Assembly: GCA_028825475.1 (NCBI GenBank)
Contig: JAPKAB010000010.1
Location: 1 to 64,000, forward strand
DNA length: 64,000 nucleotides
Source of the DNA: Ascidiaceihabitans sp.
GTDB taxonomy: Bacteria; Pseudomonadota; Alphaproteobacteria; Rhodobacterales; Rhodobacteraceae
Direction: 5' to 3'
Shown here: one piece after another, positions 17,966 through 28,500 of the stretch
Position numbering within the stretch: position 1 is the first letter of the stretch
How the letters are laid out: each line of letters opens with the position of its first letter
Made by a program: the position numbers and the translations under genes
The notes under the pieces: generated by a model
The model's input: only the letters and a program-made list of their open reading frames with translations
Told to the model about the DNA's origin: nothing
The model's database searches: none

Positions 17966-19087
17966 ATGCGCGCAGAAATCCAAAATATCGTCACAGAGAT
18001 TGAAAAGTCACTGGAGTTGCTCGGGCAACGTTTGGACGTCGAAACCTGTGCATATCGGTTAGAGGAGTTCGACGCGCGCGTTGAAGATCCAAACCTTTGG
18101 GATGATCCAGATGCTGCGCAAAAGTTGATGCGCGAACGCCAAAACTTGGTCGATTCAATTGGAACTTATGAAGGTATCAAGACCGATCTAAGCGACAATA
18201 TCGAATTGATCGAATTGGGCGAGATGGAAGAAGACCAAGAGGTCATTTGCGAAGCCGAAGCTGCCTTGAAAACTTTGGCCATAACTGCCGCCCAAAAAGA
18301 GCTGGAAGCTTTGCTAGATGGCGAAGCCGATGGCAGTGACACTTTCCTTGAAATCAACTCGGGTGCTGGCGGTACAGAAAGCTGCGATTGGGCCTCGATG
18401 CTGGCGCGTATGTATGTGCGTTGGGCTGAGAAGAAGGGCTACAAAGTTGAATTGCAGGCTGAGAGCGCCGGCGAGGAGGCAGGCATCAAGTCTGCGACCT
18501 ACCGCATTAGCGGGCAAAATGCCTATGGCTGGATGAAATCAGAATCCGGTGTGCACCGTTTGGTTCGCATTTCACCGTTTGACTCTGCTGCCAAGCGCCA
18601 CACGTCCTTTACGTCAGTAGGCGTTTATCCGGTCGTGGATGACAATATCGAAATCGAAGTGAACCCGTCTGATATTCGCATTGATACATATCGTTCATCG
18701 GGTGCAGGTGGTCAGCACGTTAACACGACTGACTCAGCTGTGCGGATCACACACGCGCCAACAGGTATCGTTGTGACATCATCTGAGAAATCACAGCACC
18801 AAAACCGTGACATTGCGATGAAGGCTTTGAAATCCCGTTTGTATCAAATGGAGATGGATCGTCGCAATGCTGCTGTGAATGAGATGCACGAGAACAAAGG
18901 CGATGCGGGGTGGGGCAACCAGATCCGTTCGTATGTTCTACAACCATATCAAATGGTTAAGGACTTGCGTACCAACTATGAAACTTCCGATACAAAAGGT
19001 GTGTTGGACGGCGACTTAGATGGATTGATGGGCGCGACCTTGGCTTTGAACGTGTCAGGCAAAAGCCGCGCCGAAGCGCAAAACTAA
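17966..19087 (+). CDS. prfB: Peptide chain release factor 2 (no programmed frameshift)
   Basis: 373 residues. Recognises UGA/UAA stop codons. The peptide-anticodon SPF appears in [14 protein letters not shown] and the catalytic GGQ in [13 protein letters not shown]. The reading frame is continuous from the ATG at 17966 through the N-terminal helical region ([17 protein letters not shown]), so the autoregulatory +1 frameshift of E. coli prfB is absent. Confidence 0.96.
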   Translation: MRAEIQNIVTEIEKSLELLGQRLDVETCAYRLEEFDARVEDPNLWDDPDAAQKLMRERQNLVDSIGTYEGIKTDLSDNIELIELGEMEEDQEVICEAEAALKTLAITAAQKELEALLDGEADGSDTFLEINSGAGGTESCDWASMLARMYVRWAEKKGYKVELQAESAGEEAGIKSATYRISGQNAYGWMKSESGVHRLVRISPFDSAAKRHTSFTSVGVYPVVDDNIEIEVNPSDIRIDTYRSSGAGGQHVNTTDSAVRITHAPTGIVVTSSEKSQHQNRDIAMKALKSRLYQMEMDRRNAAVNEMHENKGDAGWGNQIRSYVLQPYQMVKDLRTNYETSDTKGVLDGDLDGLMGATLALNVSGKSRAEAQN

Positions 19088-19109
19088 GTGCTGTATGACT
19101 GATGTCTAA

Positions 19110-19658
19110 TTAGACGTCAGTCCATTTCCCCAAAGCAAGATCACCAAGTTTCCATTCGCCGATCTGGGCACGGATCAGCCGCAAGGTTGGGTGTCCAATG
19201 GCCGCTGTCATGCGACGCACCTGACGGTTGCGCCCTTCAGCGATCGTGATGCTGATCCATGTATCTGGCACGGATAGGCGGAACCGGACAGGCGGGTCGC
19301 GTTCCCACAGATCATCTGGCTCATCAATTTGCTGAACCTTTGCAGGAGCCGTTTTGCCGTCTTTCAGTAGGACACCATTGTTGAGTTTGGCCAAGCTTGC
19401 GCCACTTGGCGTCCCTTCAACCTGAACCCAATAGGTTTTTGTCATCTTGTTTATCGGGTTCGAAATTTTGGACTGTAGGGCACCATTGTCGGTCAAGACC
19501 ATCAAGCCTTCGCTGTCACGGTCCAAACGACCTGCTGGATAGACCCGCGGCACGTTGATGTATTTCGACAAGGTTGGGCGAGGGGAGCCATCGCTGCCTT
19601 TGTCGGTAAACTGCGAAAGTACGCCAAAAGGCTTATTAAAAAGGATAACGCGTGCCAT
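19110..19658 (-). CDS. rluE: rRNA pseudouridine synthase, RsuA/RluE family
   Basis: 182 residues, a short single-domain pseudouridine synthase without an S4 domain, like RluE. The N-terminal ILFNKPFGVLSQFTD and the catalytic PAGRLDRDSEGLMVLTDNG (motif II with the nucleophilic Asp) are clear, as is the C-terminal EGRNRQVRRMTAAIGHPTLR. RluE modifies U2457 of 23S rRNA in E. coli; the same target is inferred. It starts one base after the stop of the upstream acylase-family gene, so the two are co-transcribed. Confidence 0.85.
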   Translation of the reverse strand: MARVILFNKPFGVLSQFTDKGSDGSPRPTLSKYINVPRVYPAGRLDRDSEGLMVLTDNGALQSKISNPINKMTKTYWVQVEGTPSGASLAKLNNGVLLKDGKTAPAKVQQIDEPDDLWERDPPVRFRLSVPDTWISITIAEGRNRQVRRMTAAIGHPTLRLIRAQIGEWKLGDLALGKWTDV

Positions 19659-19659
19659 A

Positions 19660-22125
19660 TCAGTTCACCGGATTTAAGGTGGTGATCCCAACAGGAGCCC
19701 CACGTGCAAGGTCTGTATCAAGAGACATTAAGATGTATTCGCCGCGCCGCCATAGCTGCGCAAGGTCGTCATAGTGTCGTGATAGAAAATGGCCAGATTG
19801 GCCTGTAGAGGTCACAAATACCGAACTGTCAGGGTCGGCGAAATCATAGACACCACGATAACCTGCACCATGTACATTTTGGAACGGGTTTGTACCAGTG
19901 CCTGAAGTGAGGCCACGGTTTAGGGTGTTGTCACCCCCCGAGGTCGATTGGCGGATATTTACGAAGTAACGCAGCAACGGCACATCGCCCAATGTTTCAT
20001 GGTCTTGGGTTGCCTGATGTGCATCGCCCCAGCGCAAGCTTTCAAAGGCAGTGCCCCAGTTTTCTGCGATTTCGAGAAGTGCGTCATCCAATGCCAGGCG
20101 CGCCATATCTGCGCAGGTCTCGACTGGGGCGCTTTGTAGGATATCGCACCATTCGGAGGCTCCATTGATATCGCGGAACACGCGTTCGATGAACAGTGGT
20201 TCAACGTGGGTGATTTCAGCAGCCATTGGACCAAGTTCATCTTTGATTAGGCGCGATTGCAGCGCGCGGACCCAGGTTGCGTAAATTAAGGGTTCTGGAA
20301 GGTGTTCGTTCATTTCGCCGTTCCAGTTGGCAAGCAACGTCAGGGCACGTTGGCGTTCGCGTTGGACTGTGCCCTCTGGAGCGGCTTCGCCTGTGAACCA
20401 GAGCTCTGCACCAATTAACGGCAACAATGCGCGAGCGGTGAAGCTGACGGTGTCTAACTGTGCCTCAACAAAGCTGTCACGCGTGTGTACTTGGCGCACT
20501 TGCATAAGGCGCTGCCAACGCTGAACCCGCTGAGTGTCACCCCACGTGAACGAGATGTGGTTAGGGAAGGGACGTTCGACGGTTTTGTTGTTTGTGTTAC
20601 CAAGCAGACCACCCAATGGTTCGATAAACTCTGGGTTTGAGGCATATGGCATCATGCCGTCCCAAAGATTGCGGGGATCGCTGCCAAGGCTGGGCATCCT
20701 CCCCTGACTTTGGTGATCGGTTCGACGGCTTGGAATAGTACCGATTGTTTTCATAGCGATCTTGGTTTGATCCGCAACTGTCAGGTTCTGTGCTGGTGCC
20801 ATATGGAGTGAGCCGGCCAAAATAGCATCTTCAACGGTGGTTGATTGCATAAGGCGGATACTAGCACTTAGGGTCGTGTCTTTTGGGCTCAGAGCCGTGG
20901 ATGACAAGGCCGCGACGTGACCTGGAGGCGTTACTGTTCGCAGGTTTTGGAAACTACCGGGCAGGACTGGCCCGTTTTCAGACCAGCGTAGGGTAAGTGT
21001 AACCGGTGCTTCGTCTTTAATCTTTATGATTGTTGGGCGTGTTTGAAACTTTTTGAAGCCTGTTGGCGTTAGGTACTCTTCGGAGTTCTCAGGGTTTAGC
21101 TGTTCAATCACAACATCCTGATCGTCAACATAAGCTGTGGTTACACCCCAACCCAGTTTGGCGCTTCGGCCAGACCAGATGGATGGGATGCCGGGAACGG
21201 TTGCGCCGATAACACCACCCAGTTGTAGTTCAAGACGGGCCAAATACCAGATAGATGGCGCTGTGAACGTCATATGAGGATCGTTTGCCAGCAAGGTGCC
21301 ATTGGTTGCTGAACGACTGGCGGCTGCTGCCCACGCGTTTGATGCACCGCTGAAACCACGCGCTTTGAACGGTGATAGTGGGTGGTTTTGGGTGGAGCGA
21401 ATTGATGCGTACTGTGGAACGCTTGGGACCAAACTGGAGTATTGCGGCAGGCTGGCAACCCCAGCGCCCGGTGAATCAGGAAGAATGTCGTTAAGCCGTT
21501 CGGTGTCTGGAAGTGCTAGCGACATGCGTGCTCGCAGCACCTCATCTGCCAAATGGCCTGAGGATTGTAAGGCCATCAGCTTGAGGATCGCAAGCGAGTC
21601 TGCCGGCCGCCACGGCGCGAAGGGGGTGTTGAACACGAACAATTCTGGTGCACCACGCCCAGAAGAACCACGATTGATCTGCTTAAACTGTGCGTTCACG
21701 CCGTCCGAATATGCTTCTAGAGCTGCAATGGTTTGTGCGTCTTGTGCATCGACTGATGAAAGAGCCAAACGATAAATATCGAAACGACGCATGTACGTAT
21801 CTGTTTCAACTGTTGAACGGCCAAATATTTCGGACAAACGTCCCTGAGCGGTGCGGCGCAGCACAATCATTTGCCATAGACGATCCTGAGCGTGTGCAAA
21901 GCCGAGGCCGAAAAAAGCGTCATGATCAGTTTTTGCCAAAATGTGGGGAACGTTTGCATGGTCACGGACGATTTCGATGGGCACATTTGGGCCTGCGAGC
22001 TCCAGCGTTGCATCATAATCGGGTAGGGACCGCGAAGCCAAGTAATAGGCCATAAAAGCGCTAAAAACTGCCAGCCCAATTAAAGCAGCAGCAAGCCGTA
22101 CCAACCATTGAAACACATGTGCCAT
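19660..22125 (-). CDS. Penicillin acylase family (Ntn-hydrolase) protein
   Basis: 821 residues. An N-terminal hydrophobic segment (about 9-30) acts as signal or anchor. The alpha-chain part has VPHILAKTDHDAFFGLGFAHAQDRLWQM. The autocatalytic cleavage site GASNAWA around residue 260 exposes the nucleophilic Ser. The beta-chain then shows LLANDPHMTFTAPSIWYLA and ending motifs DNTLNRG and G-SGHFLSRHYDDL. These enzymes cleave amide bonds in the periplasm; substrates may be N-acyl-homoserine lactones, aculeacin-like or other acyl amides. It lies one base upstream of rluE. Family certain, substrate unknown. Confidence 0.9.
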   Translation of the reverse strand: MAHVFQWLVRLAAALIGLAVFSAFMAYYLASRSLPDYDATLELAGPNVPIEIVRDHANVPHILAKTDHDAFFGLGFAHAQDRLWQMIVLRRTAQGRLSEIFGRSTVETDTYMRRFDIYRLALSSVDAQDAQTIAALEAYSDGVNAQFKQINRGSSGRGAPELFVFNTPFAPWRPADSLAILKLMALQSSGHLADEVLRARMSLALPDTERLNDILPDSPGAGVASLPQYSSLVPSVPQYASIRSTQNHPLSPFKARGFSGASNAWAAAASRSATNGTLLANDPHMTFTAPSIWYLARLELQLGGVIGATVPGIPSIWSGRSAKLGWGVTTAYVDDQDVVIEQLNPENSEEYLTPTGFKKFQTRPTIIKIKDEAPVTLTLRWSENGPVLPGSFQNLRTVTPPGHVAALSSTALSPKDTTLSASIRLMQSTTVEDAILAGSLHMAPAQNLTVADQTKIAMKTIGTIPSRRTDHQSQGRMPSLGSDPRNLWDGMMPYASNPEFIEPLGGLLGNTNNKTVERPFPNHISFTWGDTQRVQRWQRLMQVRQVHTRDSFVEAQLDTVSFTARALLPLIGAELWFTGEAAPEGTVQRERQRALTLLANWNGEMNEHLPEPLIYATWVRALQSRLIKDELGPMAAEITHVEPLFIERVFRDINGASEWCDILQSAPVETCADMARLALDDALLEIAENWGTAFESLRWGDAHQATQDHETLGDVPLLRYFVNIRQSTSGGDNTLNRGLTSGTGTNPFQNVHGAGYRGVYDFADPDSSVFVTSTGQSGHFLSRHYDDLAQLWRRGEYILMSLDTDLARGAPVGITTLNPVN

Positions 22126-22209
22126 TGCGCCCCTCCCGTGTTGACCCCTTTGGTATGACTGTTAGGTATGGATTAAGTTGAACGCAACACCACATCACGA
22201 GGAAACAAC

Positions 22210-23070
22210 ATGACTAAGCTAGCATTTTTGGGTTTGGGCGTCATGGGCGCACCAATGGCAGGGCATTTACAGGGCGCAGGCCATGATGTGACGGTTTTTA
22301 ATAGAACTGAAGCCAAAGCAAAGGCGTGGGCGGATAAGTACAAAAGTACATCCGCCGCGACACCACGTGAAGCAGTGCAAGGCGCTGAATTTGTAATGGC
22401 TTGTGTGGGCAATGACGATGATCTGCGCTCGGTTTGCTTAGGGCCAGATGGGGCATTCTCTGGGATGGCCGAAGGATCTGTGTTTGTGGATCACACGACC
22501 GTTTCTGCCAAAGTGACAGCTGAAATGTATGCCGCCGCTGCAGATGCCGGAATTGCATTCATCGATGCGCCGATTTCTGGTGGGCAAGCTGGGGCTGAGA
22601 ACGCCGTTTTGTCTATCATGTGTGGCGCGGACGAAGCTGCATTTGATAGCGCGTTGCCGATAATGGAGGTTTATTCCAAAATTTGCCGCCGGATTGGCGC
22701 GTCTGGGTCGGGTCAAATGACAAAGATGTGCAATCAGATTGCGATTGCTGGTCTAGTTCAGGGGTTGTCTGAAGCGCTACATTTTGCACAAAAAGCCGGT
22801 CTTGATGGACGTGCTGTCGTTGAAGTGATCAGTCAAGGAGCCGCCGGCAGCTGGCAAATGGCCAATCGTAACGAGACGATGCTTGATGACAACTTCGATC
22901 ATGGGTTTGCGGTAGATTGGATGCGCAAGGATTTGGGAATCTGCCTTAGCACAGCAGACGAAGTAGGGGCGTCTTTGCCGGTCACTGCTCTTGTTGATCA
23001 GTTTTATAAGGATATTCAGAAAATGGGTGGTGGTCGCTGGGATACCTCAAGTTTGATTAAACGCCTATGA
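22210..23070 (+). CDS. NAD(P)-dependent beta-hydroxyacid dehydrogenase (3-hydroxyisobutyrate dehydrogenase family)
   Basis: 286 residues. An N-terminal Rossmann motif FLGLGVMGAPMAGHL is followed by FNRT, whose Arg suggests NADP(H) preference. The substrate loop DAPISGGQAGAENAVLSIMCG and the catalytic lysine in GQMTKMCNQI come next. The C-terminal helical domain has DHGFAVDWMRKDLG. Members reduce or oxidise 3-hydroxyisobutyrate, tartronate semialdehyde or glyoxylate/succinic semialdehyde; which one cannot be decided here. It is divergent from the acylase gene and followed by a hairpin. Confidence 0.88.
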   Translation: MTKLAFLGLGVMGAPMAGHLQGAGHDVTVFNRTEAKAKAWADKYKSTSAATPREAVQGAEFVMACVGNDDDLRSVCLGPDGAFSGMAEGSVFVDHTTVSAKVTAEMYAAAADAGIAFIDAPISGGQAGAENAVLSIMCGADEAAFDSALPIMEVYSKICRRIGASGSGQMTKMCNQIAIAGLVQGLSEALHFAQKAGLDGRAVVEVISQGAAGSWQMANRNETMLDDNFDHGFAVDWMRKDLGICLSTADEVGASLPVTALVDQFYKDIQKMGGGRWDTSSLIKRL

Positions 23071-23108
23071 GATTTGGGTGGATGACGTATCTATGATCTA
23101 AATGCATT

Positions 23109-23140
23109 AAGGCCGCCAACATTCACAAGTTGACGGCCTT
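23109..23140 (+). terminator. Hairpin between the dehydrogenase and the SYLF gene
   Basis: AAGGCCGCCAAC (23109-23120) pairs with GTTGACGGCCTT (23129-23140) with one mismatch across an 8-nt loop, between two convergent genes. Only a short AT stretch follows, so it is a moderate terminator candidate for either strand. Confidence 0.55.
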
Positions 23141-23164
23141 GATTTATGAATGATCGAGGTGTGT

Positions 23165-23731
23165 TTACGGAATGATCCGCGTGTATTTTGTGCCTTCAAG
23201 AGTTGCGCCAATACGTAAGCCTGCGCGGCCAAAGACAGCAGCCAAAACGGGGGACAAAACGGTTGTCGTGTCAGCAGCCAAGCTGTCGCCCGTTGAGTTT
23301 ACAACATACTCAAGATCAGCACCCGCTGCCCAACCGCGTGAACGGCGGAAGTCATTGAGCGCTTGTTCTGTCATGAAAAATAGAACGTGAGCGTATTGCT
23401 GGGCACCAATTTGGAAACCGCCAGACGCCTTAGTCACCGAATAGTAATCGACATTCGTGTCGCCTACCAAGAGTGCACCGCGACCGTAAGCCCCGCCAAA
23501 ACCTAGACCAGCTTCTGTGACCAAAGGCATGACCAACATGCCGTTAGCTTTGCTCGCTAGATCGGCTGTATTTGGGTAACTACTGTACATTTCGTTTAAA
23601 GTTGCTTGAACTCGTGCATCGATAGTGGCTGCACCGCGCCCACCAACACCATTGCCACAAGCTGCTACAGCTGTGGTTGTTGCCAAAGCGCCAAGCGCGA
23701 ATGCGCGGCGCGAGAAATTTGTTTTGGTCAT
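23165..23731 (-). CDS. SYLF-domain (Ysc84-like) lipoprotein with twin-arginine signal
   Basis: 188 residues. The N-terminus has a twin-arginine motif (SRRAFALGAL) and a lipobox-like AVAAC at about residues 21-25, suggesting a Tat-exported lipoprotein. The rest is a SYLF/Ysc84 domain: KANGMLVMPLVTEAGLGFGG, GRGALLV, the YSVTKASGGFQIGAQ segment and SPVLAAVFGRAGLRIGATLEG. The domain binds phosphoinositides in eukaryotes; bacterial members are envelope proteins of unknown role. It lies between the convergent dehydrogenase and hemB, without an obvious partner. Confidence 0.8.
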   Translation of the reverse strand: MTKTNFSRRAFALGALATTTAVAACGNGVGGRGAATIDARVQATLNEMYSSYPNTADLASKANGMLVMPLVTEAGLGFGGAYGRGALLVGDTNVDYYSVTKASGGFQIGAQQYAHVLFFMTEQALNDFRRSRGWAAGADLEYVVNSTGDSLAADTTTVLSPVLAAVFGRAGLRIGATLEGTKYTRIIP

Positions 23732-23838
23732 GTTAACCGCCTGTAATTTTTAATACTGCTCGCCGGATTTTCCGGTCTTGATGGCAGTTATACGCCTATT
23801 GTGGTGCTTTGTCACGTCACAAGGACGCTTTGGGCAAC

Positions 23839-24843
23839 TTACCGCTTTGAGGCCAAAAGGCGCGCAGCTTCTGGTGCGAAATAGGTCAGGATTCCGTTAC
23901 AGCCTGCGCGTTTGAATGCAATCAAGCTTTCCATCATCACGCGTTCTTCATCAATCCAGCCATTTTGGGCCGCTGCTTTGATCATGCTGTACTCGCCACT
24001 CACCTGATAGGCATAAGTGGGGGCACCAAACGTATCTTTGACACGGCGGCAAATATCTAAATAGGGCATTCCAGGTTTTACCATCACCATGTCAGCACCT
24101 TCTGATAGATCGCGTTCAATAAGGCGCAGCGCTTCATCAGAATTGGCAGGGTCCATTTGGTAAGTTTTCTTGTCCCCAACCAATGCACCGGATGCTCCAA
24201 CTGCATCGCGGAAAGGGCCATAGAATGCAGAGGCATATTTGGCAGAGTAGCTGAGGATCAGTACGTTTTGATGTCCAGCTTCTTCAAGCGCTGTTCGCAT
24301 TGCTGCGATGCGTCCGTCCATCATATCAGACGGTCCAATAATATCAGCGCCAGCTTCAGCTTGGGCCAGTGTCATTTTAACAAGCGCCTCAACGGTGCGA
24401 TCGTTGACGATCTCGCCATTCTCAACAAATCCATCATGTCCGTTGATGTTATAGGTGTCCAAAGCCACGTCAGTCATGATCGCAATTTCAGGGACAGCAG
24501 CCTTGATCGCGCGAATTGCGCGGTTGGCGTGGTTTTCAGGATCCCAAGCACCTGCGCAATCTTCTGTGCGTTCCTCAATCCCTGTGTAAGGAAAAATACA
24601 GATGGCAGGGATGCCAAGATCGGCAGCTTCACGTGCGGCTTCAACGACTTTATCAACAGAACGGCGGAATACGCCGGGCATTGAGGGGATCGGTTCTTCG
24701 ATTCCTTCACCGCTGCGTACGAAAACGGGCCAAATAAAGTCATCAACGCTAAGGTCATTCTGACGTGTCAGGGCACGAATTGCAGGTGTTTGGCGGGTGC
24801 GACGCAAACGGGTCGCAGGGAATTGGCTGATTGTGGGGCGCAT
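23839..24843 (-). CDS. hemB: Porphobilinogen synthase (delta-aminolevulinate dehydratase)
   Basis: 334 residues; condenses two ALA to porphobilinogen. The Schiff-base lysines are in LILSYSAKYASAFYGPFRDA and MVMVKPGMPYLDI. The metal region DVALDTYNINGHDG lacks the cysteines of zinc enzymes, so this is the Mg/K-type found in alphaproteobacteria. It supplies the step after HemA. A weak Irr-box-like sequence lies at 24924-24940, about 80 bp upstream of the start. It is divergent from the small membrane protein at 24976. Confidence 0.96.
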   Translation of the reverse strand: MRPTISQFPATRLRRTRQTPAIRALTRQNDLSVDDFIWPVFVRSGEGIEEPIPSMPGVFRRSVDKVVEAAREAADLGIPAICIFPYTGIEERTEDCAGAWDPENHANRAIRAIKAAVPEIAIMTDVALDTYNINGHDGFVENGEIVNDRTVEALVKMTLAQAEAGADIIGPSDMMDGRIAAMRTALEEAGHQNVLILSYSAKYASAFYGPFRDAVGASGALVGDKKTYQMDPANSDEALRLIERDLSEGADMVMVKPGMPYLDICRRVKDTFGAPTYAYQVSGEYSMIKAAAQNGWIDEERVMMESLIAFKRAGCNGILTYFAPEAARLLASKR

Positions 24844-24923
24844 AGTGGATCACCTTTTCGATACATAGCATTGCTGACACGGTTTTTTGCACCCTGCAAG
24901 GGTAGGAATTGTCGCAAAGCAAG

Positions 24924-24940
24924 GTTAGAAAGATTTGAAT
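24924..24940. promoter_or_regulatory. Weak Irr-box-like sequence upstream of hemB
   Basis: GTTAGAAAGATTTGAAT matches TTTAGAA-N3-TTCTAAA at 10 of 14 specified positions; the left half is good and the right half poor. It is listed because hemA has a better match and both genes catalyse consecutive steps. Confidence 0.22.
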
Positions 24941-24975
24941 ATCCAAATTGTGGACCAAAATAAAAGGCTACCGCG

Positions 24976-25503
24976 TTGAACCTTACGCAAACTCTCTTCG
25001 AAGTTATCGATATGCGCTCATTCTCGAACCTTTGGTTCTGGATTGGATTGGCTGTAGTTTGGTCTTTGGCCAGCAACTGGGTTTTGGGTGTTCCAAATGA
25101 TATGATTCAAAGGGCCCGACGCTATGGTGGGGATGCAGATGCTGATCTTGCAGAACTCGTTCGGATTAATTGCAATCGTCTGATGTATATCAGCAGCATC
25201 TCAGTACTGTGGCTCTCTGCATTCGGCTGTTTCTTTTTGACGGGCCTAGCGGTCATGGGGTTCTTCTATTGGGTTGAAATCGCCCAAGCTGTCTTTTTGT
25301 TGGTTTTTCCAATGAGCTTAGTTGGTTTGTTGAACGTATCAACCGCACGCAGGTTTCAATTGGAGCAAAGCACAGGTGCGGCGCTTCATAAGTTGTTGAA
25401 CCGTCACCGAATGTTTACCCAATTCATTGGAATGGTTTCGATTTTCGTGACAGCCCTATGGGGAATGTTCTGGAACATGCGTGATTTGATTTTGCTACAC
25501 TGA
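24976..25503 (+). CDS. Conserved Rhodobacterales inner-membrane protein of unknown function
   Basis: 175 residues with four hydrophobic segments (around FWIGLAVVWSLASNWVLG, SVLWLSAFGCFFLTGLAV, AQAVFLLVFPMSLVGLL and FIGMVSIFVTALWGMFW). The start is TTG 24976 with AAAAGG at 24962-24967; a later ATG would cut into the conserved FEVIDMRSFSNLW block. I remember close relatives in Rhodobacteraceae, some labelled 'component of SufBCD complex', but nothing in the sequence or neighbourhood supports an iron-sulfur role. It lies between hemB (divergent) and mfd. Confidence 0.65.
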   Translation: MNLTQTLFEVIDMRSFSNLWFWIGLAVVWSLASNWVLGVPNDMIQRARRYGGDADADLAELVRINCNRLMYISSISVLWLSAFGCFFLTGLAVMGFFYWVEIAQAVFLLVFPMSLVGLLNVSTARRFQLEQSTGAALHKLLNRHRMFTQFIGMVSIFVTALWGMFWNMRDLILLH

Positions 25504-25571
25504 CATTGGGCCGTTGACAGAGGCGCTGTTCGACATAGGTCCCTACACAAGAATAGATGCAAGGTCGTCCG

Positions 25572-28500
25572 ATGAGTTCTCAATCCAAAATTACTATTTC
25601 TGGCGCGCCAGAGGGCTTTGATGCCCAGCTGATCATACAGGAGCTGGACAAAAGTGGGCAGCCAGTTTGTCACGTTGCCCGTGATGATAAGCGCATGGTC
25701 GCGATGCAGGACGCTTTGCGGTTTTTTGCGCCAGATCTGCCTGTCATTGTTTTTCCGGGGTGGGACTGCTTGCCGTATGATCGGGTTTCGCCCAACGCTG
25801 ATATCTCGGCGCAGCGCATGGCAACGTTGGCGGCACTTGTACATGGGATGCCGGAACGGTTTGTTTTACTTACAACATTGAACGCTGCGACCCAGCGGGT
25901 TCCGGCGCGTGCTTTGCTGAAAGAGGCCGCGTTTTCTGCAACTGTTGGCAGTCGTGTTGACGAAAAAGGGCTGCGCAACTTCTTGGTCCGCATGGGATTT
26001 GTTCAAAGCCCAACGGTTATGGAGCCGGGGGATTATGCAGTTCGTGGCGGTATCATCGATATTTACCCACCAGGTGATTTGGGACCGATCCGTTTGGACC
26101 TGTTCGGGGATGTTTTAGACGGTGCACGTCGTTTTGATCCGGCCACCCAGCGCACTACCGAAAAACTGGATGTCATAGAATTAGCACCTGTGTCCGAGGT
26201 TATCTTGGACGAGCCTGCTGTCACGCGTTTTCGCCAGAACTATCGCCTAGAGTTTGGGGCCGCTGGGACGGATGATCCACTATATGAGGCGATCAGCGCA
26301 GGGCGCAAACATCAGGGTGCAGAGCATTGGTTACCCCTATTTCATGCTGAACTTGAAACGCTGTTTGATTTCCTGCCAAAAGCTACGATTACGCTTGATG
26401 ACCAGATGACAGGTGCACGTTTGGCCCGTTGGGAAGGGATCGAAGATCAATACGAAACGCGCAAACTTGCGATGGATAATCGCTCAAAGAATGACAGCGT
26501 TTACAAACCTTGCAAGCCGCATGGCCTTTATATGGATGACGCCGCTTGGGTCACAACTGTCACGGAACGCCGTGTGATCCAATTCGCCGCTTTGTCTCAG
26601 GCGACGGGTCCAAATGTCACTGATGCTGGTGGACGAATTGGGCGTAACTTTGCACCTGAACGTCAGCAGGAAAGTATAAGCCTTTTCGGCTCCTTAGCGT
26701 CACACCTTAAAGCTAAGCTACAAGACAATCCCGTTGTGATTGCTAGCTACTCAGAAGGCGCGCGGGAACGTCTGACTGGATTGATCGAAGAAGAAGGCTT
26801 GTCCGAAGTTCTGCCTATTAGCAATGCATCGCGCATCGGTAAGCGTGGTTTGCATTTGGTGGTATGGGCGTTGGAGCACGGGTTTGAAACGCCCAATCTG
26901 ACAGTGATTTCTGAACAGGATGTTTTGGGCGATCGGCTGATCCGCTCCACTAAGAAACGAAAGCGTGCGGCGAATTTCTTGACCGAAACGCAGTCGCTTA
27001 GCCCTGGTGATTTGATCGTTCACGTAGATCACGGGATTGGCCGTTATCAAGGCATGGAAGTAGTTACTGCTGCTGGTGCAGCACATGAATGCCTTCTGCT
27101 TGAGTATGCTGAGCAAACCAAGCTGTATATGCCGGTTGAGAATATCGAATTGCTTTCCAAATATGGCCATGATGAAGGGTTCTTGGACCGATTAGGTGGT
27201 GGTGCGTGGCAGGCTAAGAAATCACGTCTCAAAGAACGCATTCGCGAGATGGCTGAAAAGCTTATTCGTGTTGCTGCAGAACGTGCATTGCGCCGTGCGC
27301 CGGTTATGGATCCGCCAGAAGGCATGTGGGACGCCTTTAGCGCACGGTTCCCATATTCTGAAACGGATGACCAGCTAAGCGCGATTGGCGATGTCGTTGA
27401 TGATCTAACCAGCGGTTCACCGATGGATCGACTGGTCTGTGGTGATGTTGGCTTTGGCAAAACCGAGGTTGCGATGCGTGCCGCCTTTGTTGCGGCTATG
27501 TCAGGTGCACAGGTGGCGATTGTCGCGCCGACGACCTTGCTTGCTCGCCAGCATTATAAATCTTTTGCTGAACGCTTCCGCGGCTTTCCGATCGAAGTAC
27601 GTCAGCTTAGTCGCTTTGTGTCCAAGAAAGATGCTGATGCGACGCGGGACGGTATGTCACGTGGGACGATTGATATAGTGATTGGCACCCATGCTTTGCT
27701 GGCTAAGAACATCCGTTTCAAGAACCTTGGCTTGTTGGTCATTGATGAAGAACAACACTTTGGGGTTACGCACAAAGAACGCCTCAAGCAGATGCGTTCC
27801 GACATTCACGTCCTGACGCTGACAGCCACGCCAATTCCACGTACGTTACAATTGTCCCTAACAGGTGTTCGCGATCTATCCATCATTGGCACGCCACCAG
27901 TGGATCGTTTGGCAATCCGCACGTATGTGAGTGAATTTGACAAAATTACGATCCGTGAGGGATTGCTGCGCGAACATTATCGCGGCGGACAGTCCTTTTA
28001 TGTGGTCCCGCGTATCTCCGACATTGGGGAGATCGAAGATTTCTTGAAAGAACACGTTCCAGAGGTATCCTATATCGTTGCTAACGGCCAAATGGCTGCA
28101 GGTGAGTTGGACGACCGGATGAATGCGTTTTATGACGGTAAATATGATGTTCTGCTGGCGACTACGATTGTTGAATCTGGCCTGGATATCCCAACTGCCA
28201 ATACGATGGTTGTGCACCGTGCTGATATGTTCGGTCTTGCGCAACTTTATCAAATTCGTGGTCGTGTGGGGCGCTCAAAAACACGTGCCTATGCCTATTT
28301 AACAACCAAACCACGAGCTAAGTTGACAGCGATGGCAGAGAAGCGTTTGCGCGTTCTTGGCTCGCTCGATACTTTGGGCGCCGGCTTTACTTTGGCCTCC
28401 CAAGATCTTGATATTCGTGGGGCAGGGAACCTGCTGGGCGAAGAACAATCTGGGCAGATGCGTGATGTTGGGTTTGAGTTGTATCAATCCATGCTCGAAG

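Noticed and set aside
17966-18100. Programmed +1 frameshift in prfB
   Set aside because: The N-terminal region is in one continuous frame with the rest; no in-frame TGA or slippery CTTTGA element is present.
22141-22170. Promoter TTGACC-N16-TAGGTA before the hydroxyacid dehydrogenase
   Set aside because: The -10 element is poor; the -35 match alone is not enough to list it.
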